Shown piece after piece: positions 6,325-8,436 of a stretch of DNA of 8,436 nucleotides. A model generated the notes under the pieces. The model was given only the letters and a program-made list of their open reading frames with translations, searched no databases and was not told the DNA's origin. The stretch's first letter is position 1; each line of letters opens with the position of its first letter. This DNA is from Bacteroidota bacterium (lineage in GTDB: Bacteria; Bacteroidota; Bacteroidia; Flavobacteriales_D; Crocinitomicaceae). The stretch spans positions 1-8,436 of the forward strand of contig SBGS01000259.1 in the NCBI GenBank assembly GCA_006226555.1, given 5' to 3'. The position numbers and the translations under genes are program-made.

Positions 6325-6846
6325 ATGAAAGGAAGAACTGCAAAGGAAACACTCGCTATTACAACTAAAATCGTATTGCCAAATGACACCAATACGTTAG
6401 GAAATCTATTCGGTGGTCAGTTACTTGCATGGATGGATGTGATCGCAAGCGTTTCAGCTCACAGACACAGTAAGCGAGTTGTAGTGACCGCTTCCGTGAA
6501 TCATGTTTCCTTTCAGCAGCCGATCAATCATGCATCAATTGTAACCTTAGAAGCCAAAGTCAGCAGGGCATTTAGTTCTTCGATGGAAGTATTTGTTGAT
6601 GTTTTCGTTGAAGATCACGTTACCGGAAAACGTCAGAAAAGTAATGAAGCTATCTATACCTTCGTGGCAGTTGACCAAAATGGTGGTCCGATCCAGGTTC
6701 CGGAATTGATCCCGGAAACCGATGAAGAAAAAATGAGGTATGAAGGCGCACTTCGTAGAAAGCAACTTAGTCTTATTCTTGCCGGAAAAATGAAGCCAAG
6801 CGACGCTACTGAGCTGAAGAAGTTGTTTTTTGAAGAAAATGATTGA
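6325..6846 (+). CDS. Acyl-CoA thioesterase (hotdog fold, YciA/ACOT type)
   Basis: The 173-residue cytoplasmic enzyme hydrolyses acyl-CoA to free acid and CoA. Seen: LPNDTNTLGNLFGGQLLAWMD (18-38), the core hotdog motif with N23, GG at 30-31 and the catalytic-type acid D38; then VVTASVNHVSFQQPI (53-67) and a second-strand region ending with YTFVAVD (111-117). The tail (about 130-173) is charged and helical, EEKMRYEGALRRKQ, as in many single-domain relatives. Length is in the family's usual range. Substrate chain length is not predictable. It is the only plus-strand gene in the window. Its last 41 bases overlap the end of the opposite-strand family 9 glycosyltransferase gene. Confidence 0.95.
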   Translation: MKGRTAKETLAITTKIVLPNDTNTLGNLFGGQLLAWMDVIASVSAHRHSKRVVVTASVNHVSFQQPINHASIVTLEAKVSRAFSSSMEVFVDVFVEDHVTGKRQKSNEAIYTFVAVDQNGGPIQVPELIPETDEEKMRYEGALRRKQLSLILAGKMKPSDATELKKLFFEEND

Positions 6847-7792
6847 TCGAATCAACGATCGCTGATACATCTTGTTTGTTCATGCAATCAAAGTGTCCTT
6901 TCGGACATTTCTGATACCCGATCTTTGAACAAGGACGACATTTGAGATCCTTCACTTCGTGAATCACATAACTTTTTGGTTCATTTGGCCGATAAGGATA
7001 CATTCCAAATTCAGGAACGGTGTTACCCCAAACTGAAACTATTGGTGTACTCTCAGCACTTGCGATGTGCATCATCCCTGTATCATTCGTAAGCAGGCAT
7101 TGACTTCTTTTTACGACTTCTGCAGATCCCGATAAGCTCAACTGACCACAGAGATTGATTACATTTTCGAGCTCGCCAATTGCCTGTACACGTTCCATGT
7201 CTTCAGCTCCACCAAGCAAAACGACCGGGGTCTGGATCTTCTCGATCACTTTTTGTAATAAGTTATCAGGCATTCTCTTAGTAGCAAACTGTGCTCCAAC
7301 AGCAATAGCAATATACCTATCAGGTAGTGTAGGAAGTTCTTGCGATCCTCCATCCGAATAAAAGAATAGTCGGTGCTGGTTATTGGTAATCCCAATGGGT
7401 TTTACTGCTTCGAAATACCTATCTACTACATGAACATGTGGCAAAACATTTCGCTTAAAGTTAACCAAAAGCCACTTCTTGACGTTCAGCTTGGGAAAGC
7501 GATAGGTCTTTACCCTTAACATTTTTGATAGACGATGTGTTCTCAGATTGTTGTGAAGATCGATCAGTACTTCAAACTTCTCGGAACCCAGTTCATCCTT
7601 TAACTCATCTATATCCTTTTCGATTGTCCAAACCTTGTTGATATTAGGATCGAATTGAACAAGGTCGACAAATTTCCTCTTCGTAAGATAGTGGATTTCC
7701 CAATCAGGTTTTTGACTGCGAATTGCACTCACTATAGGTGAGGTTAAGACGATGTCTCCAATGGAACTAAAACGAACGATCAGGATCTTCAC
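6806..7792 (-). CDS. Family 9 glycosyltransferase (ADP-heptose:LPS heptosyltransferase-like)
   Basis: The 328-residue GT-B protein begins MKILIVRFSSIGDIVLTSP, with D13 in the place of the catalytic aspartate of WaaC-type enzymes. It has the mid-protein block AIAVGAQFATKRMP (162-175), LLGGAED (192-198) and the donor-site motif NDTGMMHIASA (236-246). A cysteine group follows: C285, C288, C296 and C303 in CRPC, QKCPKGH and DCM, a common ending in this family. It would act at the cytoplasmic face of the inner membrane, adding a heptose or similar sugar to LPS core or another glycolipid. The start codon is GTG (7792-7790), not ATG: an in-frame TGA two codons upstream rules out a longer protein. 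Its final codons overlap the thioesterase gene in antisense, and its start lies 20 bases after the sulfatase-fold gene. Confidence 0.92.
   Translation of the reverse strand: MKILIVRFSSIGDIVLTSPIVSAIRSQKPDWEIHYLTKRKFVDLVQFDPNINKVWTIEKDIDELKDELGSEKFEVLIDLHNNLRTHRLSKMLRVKTYRFPKLNVKKWLLVNFKRNVLPHVHVVDRYFEAVKPIGITNNQHRLFFYSDGGSQELPTLPDRYIAIAVGAQFATKRMPDNLLQKVIEKIQTPVVLLGGAEDMERVQAIGELENVINLCGQLSLSGSAEVVKRSQCLLTNDTGMMHIASAESTPIVSVWGNTVPEFGMYPYRPNEPKSYVIHEVKDLKCRPCSKIGYQKCPKGHFDCMNKQDVSAIVDSINHFLQKTTSSAQ
6892..6909 (+). terminator. Weak hairpin that may end the thioesterase transcript
   Basis: AGTGTCC (6892-6898), loop TTTC, and GGACATT (6903-6909) make a 7-pair stem with one G-T pair, 45 bases after the thioesterase stop. 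Only a short T-rich stretch (TTTCT) follows, so termination would be weak. It lies inside the family 9 glycosyltransferase gene, in the codons of its cysteine cluster, so it may simply reflect that coding sequence. Confidence 0.25.
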
Positions 7793-7796
7793 TTTT

Positions 7797-7804
7797 CAAA
7801 AATA
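7797..7804 (-). promoter_or_regulatory. Candidate -7 box (TATTTTTG) before the family 9 glycosyltransferase gene
   Basis: On the minus strand this is TATTTTTG, identical to the box before the family 2 glycosyltransferase and also exactly 4 bases before the start codon, here GTG. It lies in the 20-base gap after the sulfatase-fold gene. A TTG (7816-7818) is only 11 bases away, too close for the usual -33 spacing, so read-through from the upstream gene is at least as likely. Confidence 0.3.
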
Positions 7805-7812
7805 AGAACTTA

Positions 7813-8436
7813 CTACAACTCCTTATAATAATCGTAAATGACCCTTAAGAACTTATTCGCTTTGATCATTTCTCCTTTCAGGTCTTCATCACTCAAGGTC
7901 TGCTCTATCAAATGTTTGTTTTTCATTTGATAAGTAAATGACCCTTTTGGTGTAATCCAGCCATAGCCGTCGATGATCGTGTGGAACGCGAACTCGGGTG
8001 TATTTGGATTCAATAGATCCTTACTCCAAGGATAACGCGATATATCTCCTCCAAATTGATTCATGAGCGTTGCAGGAATATCCATTTGAGAACCAAGCTT
8101 GTTCACTCTTTTACCCCTCCATTCCTTTTTTAAAGGTTCACCAAAGATCAACAATGGAATTCTGTAGTAGGCCTTCGTATAAGGCACCGGAGCTGAAGGT
8201 GTATGATGACTGTGATCAGCGACAAAAATGAAAATGGTATTCTTATACCAGGACTGCTTTTGACAGGCCCTTACGAATTCACCCAATGATTCATCCGCAT
8301 ATACCATGGAATTCATAAATGCTGCCTCAGTACCCTTGAATTTTTGATTCTTTCTTTTCGGATGATCAAATGGAGAATGCGTACTTCCTGTGAATGCACA
8401 ATGTAAGAATTTGCCCGTCGTCCTATTGATACGTTT
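7813..8436 (-). CDS. Sulfatase-fold, LTA synthase/phosphoglycerol-transferase-like protein, C-terminal part
   Basis: The reading frame is open to the right edge, so 207 C-terminal residues are visible and the N-terminus is missing; the methionine at 8316 is internal. Visible motifs are GSTHSPF (residues 17-23 of the visible part), matching the substrate-site histidine region of LtaS-like enzymes, and FIFVADHSHHT (69-79), whose DH (74-75) corresponds to the metal ligands D475/H476 of S. aureus LtaS. YRIPLLIFGEP and SQMDIPATLM are the family's late blocks. Such proteins have several membrane helices and an extracytoplasmic domain that transfers phosphoglycerol or related head groups, or hydrolyses esters. 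In a Gram-negative host, modification of an envelope glycan or lipid is likelier than true lipoteichoic acid synthesis. It probably shares a transcript with the glycosyltransferase 20 bases downstream. Confidence 0.88.
   Translation of the reverse strand, partial: KRINRTTGKFLHCAFTGSTHSPFDHPKRKNQKFKGTEAAFMNSMVYADESLGEFVRACQKQSWYKNTIFIFVADHSHHTPSAPVPYTKAYYRIPLLIFGEPLKKEWRGKRVNKLGSQMDIPATLMNQFGGDISRYPWSKDLLNPNTPEFAFHTIIDGYGWITPKGSFTYQMKNKHLIEQTLSDEDLKGEMIKANKFLRVIYDYYKEL

Noticed and set aside
6290..6328. A 12-codon upstream reading frame (starting MNKTLP) whose TGA overlaps the thioesterase ATG as ATGA.
   Set aside because: The likely promoter box (6303-6310) lies inside it, so its start codon would not be transcribed; no ribosome binding site is seen.
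6696..6720. GC-rich inverted repeat TTCCGG/CCGGAA beyond the end of the family 9 glycosyltransferase gene, as a terminator.
   Set aside because: It lies in the thioesterase coding region and has no T tract on either side.
6845..6860. Small inverted repeat GATCG/CGATC at the thioesterase stop codon.
   Set aside because: A 5-pair stem without a T run; likely a by-product of the high GATC frequency.
6547..6870. A 107-codon minus-strand open frame opposite the thioesterase gene.
   Set aside because: It overlaps two supported genes, and its translation has no recognisable motifs.
1..8436. Possible defence, mobile or CRISPR-type system.
   Set aside because: No transposase, integrase, nuclease, toxin-antitoxin pair or repeat-spacer array was seen on either strand; the genes are metabolic and envelope types.

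Overview
The window looks like ordinary chromosomal DNA from a Bacteroidota bacterium, most likely in or near the Flavobacteriales. Three things point there. Several genes have TAnnTTTG boxes, the -7 element of Bacteroidota promoters, and few have a strong Shine-Dalgarno sequence. The Mrp protein carries a CxxC-less ENMAWFTPAELP-type segment that I associate with this phylum. The mix of genes (NifU-domain protein, Mrp, a serine hydrolase with an N-terminal membrane anchor, fused-type PGI/PMI, family 2 and 9 glycosyltransferases) also fits. Coding density is very high; the longest non-coding stretch is 136 bases (6189-6324). I see no rRNA, tRNA, CRISPR array, insertion sequence or phage gene.

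Layout. From 6188 down to base 1 there is a run of eight minus-strand genes: a family 2 glycosyltransferase, a SIS-domain phosphoglucose/phosphomannose isomerase, lipB, a membrane-anchored serine hydrolase, a 136-residue conserved protein of unknown function, a lipoprotein of unknown function, mrp, and a NifU-domain gene cut by the left edge. Spacing is tight (38, 1, 3, -4, 50, 3 and -4 bases). Two junctions are ATGA stop/start overlaps, so most of this is probably one operon, perhaps with an internal promoter in front of the lipoprotein gene. A single plus-strand gene, an acyl-CoA thioesterase (6325-6846), is divergent from the glycosyltransferase. Its last 41 bases overlap, tail to tail, the end of a minus-strand family 9 glycosyltransferase (6806-7792). 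Upstream of that, a sulfatase-fold phosphoglycerol-transferase-like protein runs off the right edge.

How the genes may work together. Two themes mix. One is cofactor maturation: Mrp and the NifU domain are Fe-S carriers, and LipB attaches the octanoyl group that the Fe-S enzyme lipoyl synthase then converts to lipoate. The other is the cell envelope: two glycosyltransferases, a sugar-phosphate isomerase, a periplasm-facing sulfatase-fold enzyme, a lipoprotein and a membrane-anchored serine hydrolase. These links rest on gene order only.

I did not find convincing evidence for a wholly new system. The best leads are the lipoprotein directly upstream of mrp, the uncharacterised 136-residue protein, the CxxC-less Mrp, the two glycosyltransferase genes with the same promoter-like box 4 bases before their start codons, and a roughly 2.5-fold excess of GATC.
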